A stretch of DNA of 42,793 nt, from NCBI GenBank assembly GCA_009840595.1, contig VXNK01000078.1, positions 39,975-82,767 on the forward strand. Reading direction: 5' to 3'. Source of the DNA: Rhodospirillaceae bacterium (GTDB taxonomy: Bacteria; Pseudomonadota; Alphaproteobacteria; Bin65). Shown in pieces: positions 7,971-16,211 of the stretch. Made by a program: the position numbers and the translations under genes. The notes under the pieces were generated by a model. It saw only the letters and a list, made by a program, of their open reading frames with translations. It made no database searches and had not been told where the DNA came from. Every line of letters begins with the position of its first letter. Within the stretch, counting starts at the first letter, position 1.

Positions 7971-8813
7971 ATGAGCGTCGAACCCGATTATCCCGATTAT
8001 CCCGATTATATTGCCGATGCGAACGAATTCCGCGCCCGCCGCCCGGCCGAAGCCATCGGGATCCGCGGAAGTGTCTGGCGGATCGTCGATACCGGCCCCG
8101 TCCGCAGCGGTGGGAGCCTGCTGCTCTGTCCCGGCACGCTGGGCAACGCCGATATCTTCCGCAAGGTCATCGAGGCCCTGGCGCCCGACATCCGGGTGAT
8201 TTCCGTCACCTACCCGATGATCGGCGATTTCCTGCGCATCGCCGACGGCGCGGTTGCACTGCTCGACCGGCTGGGCGCCGGCCGGTCCCATGTCCTCGGT
8301 TCGTCGCTCGGCGGCATGCTGACCCAGGCGATCGGCGCGCGCCATCCGGACCGGGTCGGCCACCTGTTCGTCGCCAACTCGATCGCCACGGCGGACGCGA
8401 TCCGGGCGGCCGGATTTCCGTCCGAGGCCGAAGTGCTCGGCGCTACGGGCCACGCGCTCAAATCCGTCGTCGCCCGCAGCCTCGCCCAATGGCCGGAGCC
8501 GCGGCCCGAAATGGCCGCGATCAAGCGTTTCCTGGCCGACGAGCTGGCGCACAACTTTACCGGCCGCGCCTTCAAGGCCCGCCTGCTGGTCCTGTCGCGG
8601 ATCGCGCAAATCCCGGTAGCGGCGGTGCCGCCGGAGCGGCTCACGATTCTGCAGTCCGGCGACGACCAGCTGGTCGCCGCGCAGGTCCGCCGGGGCGTCG
8701 TCGCGCGCTATCCCGGCGCCCATGTCCACACCTTCGACTGGGGCGGCCACTTCCCGTATGTCACCCGGCCGGACGCCTATGTCGGGGTCATCCGGCGCAG
8801 GCTCGGCCTCTGA
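7971..8813 (+). CDS. Alpha/beta hydrolase, maspardin-like
   Basis: Predicted alpha/beta-hydrolase-fold protein, 280 aa. The nucleophile elbow is GSSLGGM, an oxyanion-side LLCPGTLGNADIF follows the first core strands, a candidate acid lies in LQSGDDQLV, and the catalytic His is in DWGGHFPYV close to the C terminus. The arrangement recalls maspardin/SPG21-like hydrolases, whose substrates are poorly known. ATG 7971 is preferred: it follows GAGGTG, and the sequence upstream is not protein-like. The N terminus contains three PDY repeats encoded by a 9-bp tandem repeat. It is convergent with the Rieske gene and about 250 bp from the upstream lactonase-like gene, so it probably has its own promoter. 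Confidence 0.85.
   Translation: MSVEPDYPDYPDYIADANEFRARRPAEAIGIRGSVWRIVDTGPVRSGGSLLLCPGTLGNADIFRKVIEALAPDIRVISVTYPMIGDFLRIADGAVALLDRLGAGRSHVLGSSLGGMLTQAIGARHPDRVGHLFVANSIATADAIRAAGFPSEAEVLGATGHALKSVVARSLAQWPEPRPEMAAIKRFLADELAHNFTGRAFKARLLVLSRIAQIPVAAVPPERLTILQSGDDQLVAAQVRRGVVARYPGAHVHTFDWGGHFPYVTRPDAYVGVIRRRLGL
7984..8010 (+). repeat. 9-bp tandem repeat (three copies) encoding PDY
   Basis: CCCGATTAT occurs three times in a row at residues 5-14 of the hydrolase. Copies are identical, so the tract could gain or lose whole codon triplets by slippage without a frameshift. Confidence 0.8.
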
Positions 8814-8818
8814 ATTTC

Positions 8819-8833
8819 CCGCTGCGGCAGCGG
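8819..8833. terminator. Palindromic hairpin between convergent genes
   Basis: CCGCTGC and GCAGCGG flank a central G between the convergent hydrolase (ends 8813) and Rieske gene (ends 8845). Position and symmetry suit a bidirectional terminator, although no U-run follows. Confidence 0.4.
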
Positions 8834-8844
8834 CTCCTGCGCGT

Positions 8845-9999
8845 CTAATTCTCCGCGGCGGCCAGTTCCGCATCGACGGTCCGGTCGAAGCGGTCGAGGG
8901 CGCCTTCGAAGCGGCCGAAATGCAACGCCGCGTTGGCGCCGGAGAGCAGGCCGCTCTGGATGCTTTCGCCGATCCCGAAGTCTTCCGCCAGGGTGCGCAT
9001 GGTAATGCCGTGATTCTTGCGCCAGTGCCGTGCGGTTTCCGGATCGCCGGTATCGGCGTCCGCCGGCGCCAGGGTGGCGAGCCGCACGCGGGTCCGGTCG
9101 GGCGCCAGCGGCAGGGCCTGGATCCAGACGATATGGTCCTCCTGAACCAGCAGCTGGGAGGACGGAAAGATCGAATAGACCAGGTTGGTCGCCCGGCGCA
9201 GCGACCGGCTTTCCTCCGGCAACGCCATCTCGGCGTCGAGGCGCGCGCGCGGCAGGATCGAGCGGATATGCCGGCCGAACATCCGGTAGCTCGACAGGTT
9301 GTCCTGGAAAAACGGCCCGATCGTGTCCTTGTGGGCGATCCGGAAATGGTAGGATTCGAGGCCGCCCTCGTAGAGGATCTTCCAGTTCGCCGCGCGCTCC
9401 CCGGTATCGTCGTGGACGATCTTCAGGCTGCCGGCGTCGAGCCAGGCGAAGTCCGCGGCGAGGCCGTCGAGAAAGCCGTCGATATCCGGCGCGGCGGCGC
9501 CATCCGGGGCAATCCAGATCCAGCCATAGGCCTCCCGGCAGCCGAGGCGCTTCAGACCCAGGGCTTCGCGGTCGAGGCCGGGAAAACCGGCGGCGCCGTG
9601 GGGGATGCCTTTGAGCGCGCCGCGGTTGTCGTAGGTCCAGGCATGGTAGGGGCAGGCGAAGCGGCGCCGGCAGCCGCTGTCCTCGCCGACCAGCCGGGAG
9701 CCGCGGTGCCGGCAGACGTTGAGAAAGGCATGCGCCGTGCCGTCGCCGTCGCGGGTCAGGAGCAGCGGCAGGCCGGCAAGGTCGCGGGTCAGGAAGGCGT
9801 CCGCCCCGGCCAGTTCGCTGCTGTGCGCCGCGACCGCGGGCAGGGCGCGGAACAGCGCCTGCCGCTCCCGCCCGAACCGCTCCGGGCAGGTGTAGCGCGC
9901 GACCGGCGAAGTCGTCACGGCGTCGTCGAGATAGAAGGACCGCGCCTCGCGCAGGCCGGCCAGCTCTTCGAGCAGCTCGATTTCGGTTGTGCGGTCCAT
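8845..9999 (-). CDS. Rieske non-heme iron oxygenase, alpha subunit
   Basis: Predicted catalytic subunit of an aromatic-ring-hydroxylating or demethylating oxygenase, 384 aa. The N-terminal Rieske [2Fe-2S] domain has Cys96-x-His98 and Cys116-x2-His119 (CRHRGS ... CPYHAW). The C-terminal domain has the mononuclear iron motif ESYHFRIAHK, with His218 and His223. ATG 9999 is chosen because it gives the usual N terminus for the family; an upstream in-frame extension is not protein-like. No ferredoxin or reductase gene is nearby, so electron-transfer partners must be encoded elsewhere. Substrate cannot be inferred. A dyad at 10025-10050 lies just upstream and may control it. Confidence 0.93.
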   Translation of the reverse strand: MDRTTEIELLEELAGLREARSFYLDDAVTTSPVARYTCPERFGRERQALFRALPAVAAHSSELAGADAFLTRDLAGLPLLLTRDGDGTAHAFLNVCRHRGSRLVGEDSGCRRRFACPYHAWTYDNRGALKGIPHGAAGFPGLDREALGLKRLGCREAYGWIWIAPDGAAAPDIDGFLDGLAADFAWLDAGSLKIVHDDTGERAANWKILYEGGLESYHFRIAHKDTIGPFFQDNLSSYRMFGRHIRSILPRARLDAEMALPEESRSLRRATNLVYSIFPSSQLLVQEDHIVWIQALPLAPDRTRVRLATLAPADADTGDPETARHWRKNHGITMRTLAEDFGIGESIQSGLLSGANAALHFGRFEGALDRFDRTVDAELAAAEN

Positions 10000-10024
10000 G
10001 GCGGCTTCCCGGCGACGTTCGACG

Positions 10025-10050
10025 GGCCGATTGGTACGTCCTAATCGGCC
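10025..10050. promoter_or_regulatory. 8-bp inverted repeat upstream of the Rieske gene
   Basis: GGCCGATT and AATCGGCC form a perfect dyad with a 10-base spacer, 26 bp upstream of the Rieske start. TTGGTA occurs within it and again just to its right. This is the form of a TetR- or MarR-type operator, but the regulator is not in the window. Of the 374-bp gap (10000-10373), this and the direct repeat at 10316-10361 are the only structures I see. Confidence 0.45.
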
Positions 10051-10315
10051 GCTTGGTAACCGGAAATTCGCACTGCCATCCGGCAGCCCGTACACCTACC
10101 GAGCAGGCAATTCGCCGAGAGAGCGGTGACCGGGTCCGCTCACAGGGGCGGGAACTGGATAATACCGTCCTGTCGCTGGCCGGTGTGCCGTCGACTCTGC
10201 TCGGCGAGGGCCGCGCCGAAGGCAAACGCGAAGCCCTGCGCCAGTCTTTGCATACGACTCTGGAACCGCTGGCACCGGTTGTTGTGCTTGAATTGCTACA
10301 CGAGCGCTTGATGTC

Positions 10316-10361
10316 GTATCCGAACTCGTCTACATTGAAGCTGTATCCGAATTCGTCTACA
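10316..10361 (+). promoter_or_regulatory. 19-bp direct repeat (two copies), operator-like, before RHH gene
   Basis: GTATCCGAACTCGTCTACA at 10316-10334 and GTATCCGAATTCGTCTACA at 10343-10361 differ at one base and are 27 bp apart start to start. The second copy abuts the AAAGGAG ribosome binding site. The position directly before a small DNA-binding-like gene suggests autoregulation. Confidence 0.55.
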
Positions 10362-10373
10362 AAGGAGATGGAA

Positions 10374-10847
10374 ATGACTCGCTCTTCGAAACCGTCGCAC
10401 TTTACCGCCACGGAAGCCGAACATGCGCTGATAGACCGTGCAGCGACGCACCGCGGCCTGACCCGATCCGAATTCGTCCGCCACGCCGCGGTCGACGCGG
10501 CGGAAAGGACTGTCCGTCCGATCTTGGAAATGTTGCGAGACCAGCCGCAAGGAACATTCGTTGGTCGGATTGCCGGAGCCTCTTGGGATGAGGCGATTCG
10601 GAAGCAGCAAACAGGGCGAGCAAAGGCGCCCAAAGCCTTCACCCAGCTGCAAGAAGGAATGGTCGGCTGGGACGGGGCGCGTGTGCTGGTGCTAGACAAG
10701 CGCTTTCACCATAAGCCGCCTGCGGGTGAAATCGGCGAGTATTGGGCATACCACCAACTTAGTGATGGTGAGACAGCGGGCGATGGCCAAACTGTGGACG
10801 AAGTCCCGGGCATCATCGTCCTACCATGGATCGATCCCGCCAATTGA
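10374..10847 (+). CDS. Ribbon-helix-helix (DUF1778-like) small protein
   Basis: A 157-aa protein whose first ~45 residues (FTATEAEHALIDRAATHRGLTRSEFVRHAAVDAA) resemble the ribbon-helix-helix fold of DUF1778/TacA-type antitoxins. The C-terminal ~100 residues are longer than in those antitoxins and match nothing I recognise. ATG 10374 is chosen because AAAGGAG (10361-10367) is six bases upstream; an ATG at 10368 is too close. No GNAT or other toxin gene follows; the next feature is tRNA-Arg. Base composition is less GC-rich than the flanking genes, and a 19-bp direct repeat precedes it. It may be a remnant of a mobile toxin-antitoxin module, or a stand-alone regulator. Confidence 0.68.
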   Translation: MTRSSKPSHFTATEAEHALIDRAATHRGLTRSEFVRHAAVDAAERTVRPILEMLRDQPQGTFVGRIAGASWDEAIRKQQTGRAKAPKAFTQLQEGMVGWDGARVLVLDKRFHHKPPAGEIGEYWAYHQLSDGETAGDGQTVDEVPGIIVLPWIDPAN

Positions 10848-10991
10848 TGCACAGCCCGATAGCCGCGCCACGCCGCCGCGGCGAACCGATCCAAACTGAC
10901 CGACGCAGGCATGGCGGAGCTGGACGAAGGCGGAACAGGTAGGTCCAACCGCCGACTAAGGCTATGAAATACAAGACACAATTCAGAAGGG

Positions 10992-11068
10992 TGGCGACCC
11001 CGGCAGGACTCGAACCTGCGACCGTCGGCTTAGAAGGCCGGTGCTCTATCCAGCTGAGCTACGGGGCC
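10992..11068 (-). tRNA. tRNA-Arg (anticodon TCT)
   Basis: Read on the minus strand the cloverleaf is complete, 77 nt. The acceptor stem GGCCCCG pairs with CGGGGTC (one G-T), then discriminator G and an encoded CCA. The D arm contains GCTC-AGCTGGATA-GAGC, the anticodon loop is CTTCTAA giving TCT, and the T loop is TTCGAGT. It reads AGA codons, rare in the GC-rich genes here but more visible in the lpt genes. tRNA 3' ends are common integration sites, but I found no duplicated 3' end in the window. Confidence 0.96.
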
Positions 11069-11133
11069 GTGCTGCCAGTCCGGCTGGAAATGCGCGCGCC
11101 GGGCGCAGGCGTCAAGGGCGAACGGCGCTGGCC

Positions 11134-12015
11134 CTACAGCGTCTCGAAGCGCGTCAGCCCGCCGGGCGCCGCGATCCGGCCGGCGACCGGCGTTGCGAAA
11201 TGGGCGGCAAGAATCACGGCCGGCGTTTCCGCGTGGCGCTCCACGAAGCGCCGGCGGCTGGCCGCGGACAGCGCCGGGTCCCAGCAGAAGCGGCTGTTCC
11301 AGTCCGGGTGCCGGCATTGCACGGGATGATGCAGCAGGTCGCCGGCGAATACCGCTTCGCGCCCGCCGGCTTTCAGGCGCAGGCAGACATGGCCCGGCGA
11401 ATGGCCCGGCCAGGCTTCGACCGTCAGCCAGTCGTCGATGGCGTGGCCGTCGGCGACGAAGACGGCCTGCCCGGCTTCGACCACGGGCAGCACGCTGTCC
11501 TCGTAGAATCCGTCGCTTGCGCCCGGTCCTTCAAGGACATAGTCGCCGTTCTTCTCCCAATGCTCGAATTCTGTCTCGTGGAACAGGTAGCGCGCGTTCG
11601 GGAATGTCGGCACCCAGCGGCCGTCGAGCAGCCGCGTGTTCCAGCCGACATGATCGACGTGGAGATGGGTGCACAGGACATAGTCGACATCTGCCGGCGC
11701 GACGCCGAGATCGCGCAGCCGGAGCAGGAAATCGGTGTCCATCCGGTTCCACGCCCGGGTCGAGGGCCGGTCCTTGTCATTGCCGACGCAGGTGTCGATC
11801 AGCACCGTATGGCGCGGCGAGCGCACGACGTAGCAATGGACGCTCTGGACGAAGCGGCCGCTTTCGGGATCGAAGAAGTGCGGCTCCAGCCAGTCGCGGT
11901 AGCGCCGGATGGTGTCGCCATCGCTCTCCGGCAGCAGGAATTGCGGCGGAAAGCCGAGCCCCTCGGCCTCGACGATGCGATCGACGGTGATGTCGCCGAA
12001 ACGAAGCTGCTGCAC
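11134..12015 (-). CDS. Metallo-beta-lactamase-fold hydrolase, YtnP-like
   Basis: Predicted zinc hydrolase, 293 aa, second of this superfamily in the region. It carries THLHVDHVGWN (H-x-H-x-D-H metal motif), GHSPGHVCLRL, the bridging Asp in FAGDLLHHPVQ and a late AAHFATP His. This pattern matches the YtnP/MBL-hydrolase group, some members of which degrade acyl-homoserine lactones; the substrate here is unproven. Start is GTG 12015 with GGGAGAA upstream. It lies just upstream of tRNA-Arg on the same strand and 88 bp downstream of the TPR gene, with which it could share a transcript. Confidence 0.88.
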   Translation of the reverse strand: MQQLRFGDITVDRIVEAEGLGFPPQFLLPESDGDTIRRYRDWLEPHFFDPESGRFVQSVHCYVVRSPRHTVLIDTCVGNDKDRPSTRAWNRMDTDFLLRLRDLGVAPADVDYVLCTHLHVDHVGWNTRLLDGRWVPTFPNARYLFHETEFEHWEKNGDYVLEGPGASDGFYEDSVLPVVEAGQAVFVADGHAIDDWLTVEAWPGHSPGHVCLRLKAGGREAVFAGDLLHHPVQCRHPDWNSRFCWDPALSAASRRRFVERHAETPAVILAAHFATPVAGRIAAPGGLTRFETL

Positions 12016-12103
12016 GATGTTCTCCCGGTTGCCGGCCGAACTTTACCTCGGGCGCCGCCCGCGATGCGGCGGAGGGCCAGAAAGCCCGTCCGGCGGACCG
12101 CCG

Positions 12104-13843
12104 TCAAGAATCCGGCGGCCCCGGACCGGCCGGGCTCTGCCGGGTTCGGCAGAAGCAGGACGCCGATATGGGAAGATCCGTTCTTGCCAGGGCAACCGTC
12201 AGCTTTTGCTGAAGCCATCGCGCCTCGTTCGAGTCGCCGTTTCTTCTCACGCATTCCAGCAGACCGTGCAGGGCCCACACATTGTCCGGGTGCCGGCTGC
12301 ACCGGGCGAGGTCGCCGGTATAGCCGAGGTCGGCCCGGTAGACCGCTTCGGCTTCTTCGACCCGGCCCTGCTGTACGAGGAGAGCGCCCAGCGCGTGCCG
12401 CGGCGGATGCATCCAGGCCCAGGGCTCCGTGAAATTGAGATTGTCGTCGCGCTCGACCGCCAGCCTCAGGGCATCGAACGCCGCCTCGTAGTTCCGCTTG
12501 CGGTATTCCAGTTCCCCTTCCAGCATCGCCTGGCCGACGCGCAGGATGTCCCGGACGGTGTTGCTGAGAAAAACGGCGTCTTCGGGAACGGCCTCGAATA
12601 CGTCGTCGAAGCGTTCCCTCTCCGCTTCCGCGTTTTCGATCTCGCCGAGGGCCGCATGAGCGACGCCCTTGCCGTAGTAATGCATGGCGACCCGCATCGG
12701 GGCTCGGCCAGCCGCTTCCGGAAGCCGGTCTTCGATCAGCTCGCGCCACTTGCCAAAACGGACCCGGACATGGGTCCGCATGGACGAATAGCCGTCCAGA
12801 ATGCTGGCCATGAAGGGAGGGCTGGAGGCGACCAGTTCCGGCGTCGCCGTCTCGCAGACCCGGTCGGCGGCGGCGATCGCCGTCTTGTACTGGCCGAGGA
12901 ACATCGCGGCATACATGAGAAGATGCAGGTTGTGACACCGCGCCGTCGTGTAGAAGTTGTAGGGGCCGGCAAAGCGCAGATACTTGTCGTCGGCCCGGAC
13001 GGCGCGCCGGTTCTGCTCGACCGCCTGCGCATAGTCGCCGCACAGAATGTCGATATGCGCCGACATATGCTCGATATGGCCGGCGTCCGCCACGAGCCCG
13101 CGCAGCATGTCGGCGGCGCGCAGGGCGCGTTCCGGGGACGCGGACATCTCCATGAGATGGATGTAGATGTGAAGGATGCCCGGGTGCGGCACTCCGGACC
13201 TTTCGATCTCCTTCAGCGCCGTCTCCAGAACGACGACCGCTTCCCGGGTCAGGGCGTCGGGCTTCGGCTCGCCGGTCCTGAGGTCCCACAATTGCCGCGG
13301 CGTGCAGGTTATCGCCGCTTCCGCATACAGCGCGGCAATATCCGGGTCGTGCGGGAAGGCGGCGTGGACCTTCCGCATTTCGCCGGTGAATTCGCGGTGC
13401 CACCGGTCCAGGACGCGAGGGTCGGACTCGTCGCGCGCTCGATACCGGGCCGCAACCGCCTCGATCAGGGCGCGCTCGCCGGGCTTGCCATTGCCGGCCC
13501 GATCCAACGCGCGGCGCGCCTCAAGGGCCGCGTCGTGGCACAGGGGCAGGGTTTCGGCGATCTCCCGTTCGCTGTAGCGGATCCACGGCCGGTTGTAGAA
13601 CGGCCCGCCGGCGTAGGCGATGCCCCACCAGGCCATCGCGCAGTCCGGGTCGTGCTGGAGCGCCGCGCGAAAACAGGCCAGGGCCTCTTCATTGTTGTAG
13701 GCATAGGTCCAGTTCAGGCCGAAATCGAACCAGGCCTGGGCCTCGGGCGATGCGGTCGAGACCTCCCTCGTCCAGGCGCCGAGGGCAAATTCGTAGTCCC
13801 GGGGATCTTTCCGGGATCCGGTTCCGGAACGGTCTTCAATCAT
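12104..13843 (-). CDS. TPR-repeat protein with His-rich core motif
   Basis: A 579-aa protein with no signal peptide or membrane helix, built mostly of paired helices. Clear TPR-like units include NNEEALACFRAALQHDPDCAMAWW near residues 50-75, the segment around AERALRAADMLRG and the C-terminal QQGRVEEAEAVYRADLG. A His-rich core (PHPGILHIYIHLMEMS, then AGHIEHMSAHIDI) is the hallmark of a widespread but uncharacterised bacterial TPR family. Its role is unknown; TPRs usually mediate protein contacts. It is downstream of the desaturase on the same strand with a 149-bp gap. The last ~20 residues, Pro/Ser-rich, look unstructured. Confidence 0.82.
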   Translation of the reverse strand: MIEDRSGTGSRKDPRDYEFALGAWTREVSTASPEAQAWFDFGLNWTYAYNNEEALACFRAALQHDPDCAMAWWGIAYAGGPFYNRPWIRYSEREIAETLPLCHDAALEARRALDRAGNGKPGERALIEAVAARYRARDESDPRVLDRWHREFTGEMRKVHAAFPHDPDIAALYAEAAITCTPRQLWDLRTGEPKPDALTREAVVVLETALKEIERSGVPHPGILHIYIHLMEMSASPERALRAADMLRGLVADAGHIEHMSAHIDILCGDYAQAVEQNRRAVRADDKYLRFAGPYNFYTTARCHNLHLLMYAAMFLGQYKTAIAAADRVCETATPELVASSPPFMASILDGYSSMRTHVRVRFGKWRELIEDRLPEAAGRAPMRVAMHYYGKGVAHAALGEIENAEAERERFDDVFEAVPEDAVFLSNTVRDILRVGQAMLEGELEYRKRNYEAAFDALRLAVERDDNLNFTEPWAWMHPPRHALGALLVQQGRVEEAEAVYRADLGYTGDLARCSRHPDNVWALHGLLECVRRNGDSNEARWLQQKLTVALARTDLPISASCFCRTRQSPAGPGPPDS

Positions 13844-13992
13844 GGCTCGATACCCGTCGCCCCGGCGATGCTGCCGGAGACGAGTGTCCGGCGCGAGGTG
13901 CCCGGCAAAGACGGCCGAACGGCTGACAGGATACAGTCACGGTCGGTTTCGACACTAACGGGCTCCTCGACACCGGCTGCCTCCGAGGGTCG

Positions 13993-14892
13993 TCATCTTC
14001 CCGGCGTCAGTCGGCTTGCGTAGTCGACCGTAAACCGCGCATAGCCGTCGCTGGTCGTCTTGAGATGCTCCCTGACGAGCCGGTGCAAGTCCGGAAGCCG
14101 GAAGAACGGCACCATCGGCAGCGTATGGTGCTCGATATGATAGGGCATGTTCCAGGTCACGAAACGCACGATGCGGTTGGTGAAGACCGTGCGCGAATTC
14201 TCGAACATGTCCTCGACCGCAGGACAGAGACCGTGTTCGGCAAGGTGATAAAGCCTGAGAAACGGAAATCCGATAACCAGCGGCACAAGCCAGATCCAGA
14301 CCAGTAACGGCGATGCCCAGACGGAAAAAACGAGGGCCGCCGCATAAATCCCGAGAGAAATTCGCGCTTCCGTCCTGAGCTGCCCGAAGGCGTTTTCCGG
14401 CACGAATGCGTCGAAAGCCTTGCCGCGCGCGTTCGAAAGGAGAAGAAGCACCTTGTTCTTCCAGTAGATCGGCGCCAGCGCGAAGACGACGTATTGCCGG
14501 ACGGTTTTCGGCTTCGGTTTGCCGATCAGTTCCGGGTCGCGTTCCGGGTCGTTGGTGAACCGGTGATGGGCGAAGTGAAAGTACCTGAACCACTGAAACG
14601 GCTGCAGGATCAGCAGCCCGGAGATCCGGCCGCACCATTCGTTGATCCATTTCGTCCTGAACGGGGTCGTGTGCACGCATTCATGCTCGAGATTGAAGAG
14701 AAAGGCCAACAGGATGCCGAGCGGGACCATCAGCAGGGGCCATCCCGGCACGCGAAGGGCGATCGGAATCGCGAAGGCGAGCATCAGCGCGATGTAGACG
14801 CCCAGATGGCGCAGGCCGGGACCGTCCTTCTGCTCGGCGAGCGCCTTGCGGTCGGCCCTGGACAGCGATCTCAGAAACAGTCTGTGGTCCAT
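13993..14892 (-). CDS. Fatty acid desaturase, membrane di-iron type
   Basis: Integral-membrane desaturase/hydroxylase, 299 aa. The three His boxes are HECVH, HFAHH and HIEHH, which bind the di-iron centre. Hydrophobic helices lie around residues 30-65 and 175-215. The enzyme would desaturate or hydroxylate an acyl chain or related lipid; the substrate is not inferable. I prefer ATG 14892, nine bases after TGAGG; ATG 14898 is only three bases from it. The start lies just after the dctM stop (14904), so it appears to be the last cistron of the TRAP transcript or coupled to it. That association is unusual and may reflect a lipid-like TRAP substrate. Confidence 0.92.
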   Translation of the reverse strand: MDHRLFLRSLSRADRKALAEQKDGPGLRHLGVYIALMLAFAIPIALRVPGWPLLMVPLGILLAFLFNLEHECVHTTPFRTKWINEWCGRISGLLILQPFQWFRYFHFAHHRFTNDPERDPELIGKPKPKTVRQYVVFALAPIYWKNKVLLLLSNARGKAFDAFVPENAFGQLRTEARISLGIYAAALVFSVWASPLLVWIWLVPLVIGFPFLRLYHLAEHGLCPAVEDMFENSRTVFTNRIVRFVTWNMPYHIEHHTLPMVPFFRLPDLHRLVREHLKTTSDGYARFTVDYASRLTPGR

Positions 14893-14903
14893 CGCCATGC
14901 GCC

Positions 14904-16211
14904 TCACATGGTCCGCGGCAGCCAGAGCGCAATGGCCGGGAACAGGATGACGAGCGTGAGCCGGACGAAATCGGCGCACAGGAACGAGACGATTCCCCGG
15001 AATATCGTGCCGAGCGGGATATCGCGCCGGACACCGTGCATGACGAAGACGTTGATGCCGATCGGCGGCGTGATCATGCCGATCTCGATCACCATGATCA
15101 TCACGATCCCCCACCAGATCGGATCGTAGCCCAGCCCGTCCGTCACCAGCGGAAAGACGAAGGGGAGCGTGATGACCATGGCGGCGACGGAATCGAAGAT
15201 GGCGCCGAGCGCGATGTAGATGCCGGCCAGCACGAAAATGATGGCGAGCGCCGGCAGGCCGAGGCCGACGACCCAGTCGACCAGCGCGGCCGGCATTCTG
15301 GTGATCGTAATCAGGTTGGAGAAAATGTGGGCCCCGATGATGATCGTATAGAGGAGGCCGACATTGCCGGCCGTTTCGCCGATGGTCCGAAAGAAGGAGT
15401 CCCGGTTCAGCGTGCCGCGGGCGACCGCGAAGCCGAAGGCGATGAGCGTCCCCGCCGCCGCCGCCTCGATGACCGTGAACACGCCGCCATACAGCCCGAC
15501 GGTCATGATGAGGATGATCGTGACGATGCCCCAGCTGTTTGCCGCCGTCCGTGCGGTCTGGGCCCAGGTCTGCCTGGGGCCGGCCGGCGCGAGCGACGGG
15601 TTGCGCCGGACGACGATCTGAATGGCGACGAAGTAGATCGCGATCGTCAGCAGGCCGGGCACGACGCCCGCAATGAAGAGCGTGACGACGAACTGCTCGG
15701 TCAGAAAAGCGTAGATCAGCATGATCGACGACGGCGGAATCAGGGAGCCCAGGGTGCCGCCGGCCGCGATCGAGCCGGCGCCCAGGCTTTGGGCGTAGCC
15801 CCGCCGCTCCATTTCCGGCAGCGCGATCCGCGCCATCGTCGCCGTCGTCGCGATCGATGAGCCGCAGGCCGCGCCGAAGCCGCCGCAACCGGCGACGGTC
15901 GCCATCGCCAGCCCGCCGCGGCGATGCCCGAACAGCGAATTGGCGAGGTGGTACAGGTCGCTCGCGAGCCCCGAGACCCCCGCGAACGACCCCATCAGGA
16001 GAAACATCGGAATGATGATCAGCGCCGGACTGGAGATCGCGCTCGCGGTCTCCGATCCGAACATCGAGATTGCGGCAAGCGGGTCTCCCGTCATGATCGC
16101 AAACCCGACCACGCCGGCGATCGCCATCGCGATTCCGACGGGGACGTGCACCGCAATCAGCGTCAGCATGCCGAGGAACGACAGCAGACCGATGGTGATG
16201 GGATCGGTTAT
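14904..16211 (-). CDS. dctM: TRAP transporter large permease (DctM), apparent ATA start
   Basis: Large membrane subunit of a TRAP transporter, 435 aa if begun at 16211. It carries the family blocks GFGAACGSSIATTATMA, GSLIPPSSIMLIYAF and TPPIGINVF over about twelve hydrophobic segments. Sodium-driven uptake of an organic anion is the usual role. The family N terminus (DPITIGLL) begins at codon 3 of this reading, yet no ATG, GTG or TTG is near: codon 1 is ATA, overlapping the dctQ stop as ATAA. GAGGA at 16221-16225 is nine bases upstream. The first in-frame ATG (16169) would remove part of helix 1. A non-standard start, a G-to-A change or a sequence error are the options. Confidence 0.92.
   Translation of the reverse strand: MTDPITIGLLSFLGMLTLIAVHVPVGIAMAIAGVVGFAIMTGDPLAAISMFGSETASAISSPALIIIPMFLLMGSFAGVSGLASDLYHLANSLFGHRRGGLAMATVAGCGGFGAACGSSIATTATMARIALPEMERRGYAQSLGAGSIAAGGTLGSLIPPSSIMLIYAFLTEQFVVTLFIAGVVPGLLTIAIYFVAIQIVVRRNPSLAPAGPRQTWAQTARTAANSWGIVTIILIMTVGLYGGVFTVIEAAAAGTLIAFGFAVARGTLNRDSFFRTIGETAGNVGLLYTIIIGAHIFSNLITITRMPAALVDWVVGLGLPALAIIFVLAGIYIALGAIFDSVAAMVITLPFVFPLVTDGLGYDPIWWGIVMIMVIEIGMITPPIGINVFVMHGVRRDIPLGTIFRGIVSFLCADFVRLTLVILFPAIALWLPRTM

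Noticed and set aside
8777..10699. 640-codon minus-strand frame spanning the Rieske and RHH genes
   Set aside because: It overlaps two genes in other frames and is Arg/Pro-rich without any domain; the Rieske frame is the real one.
10848..11068. Integration site duplication (att) next to tRNA-Arg
   Set aside because: I looked for a second copy of the tRNA 3' end in the window and found none.
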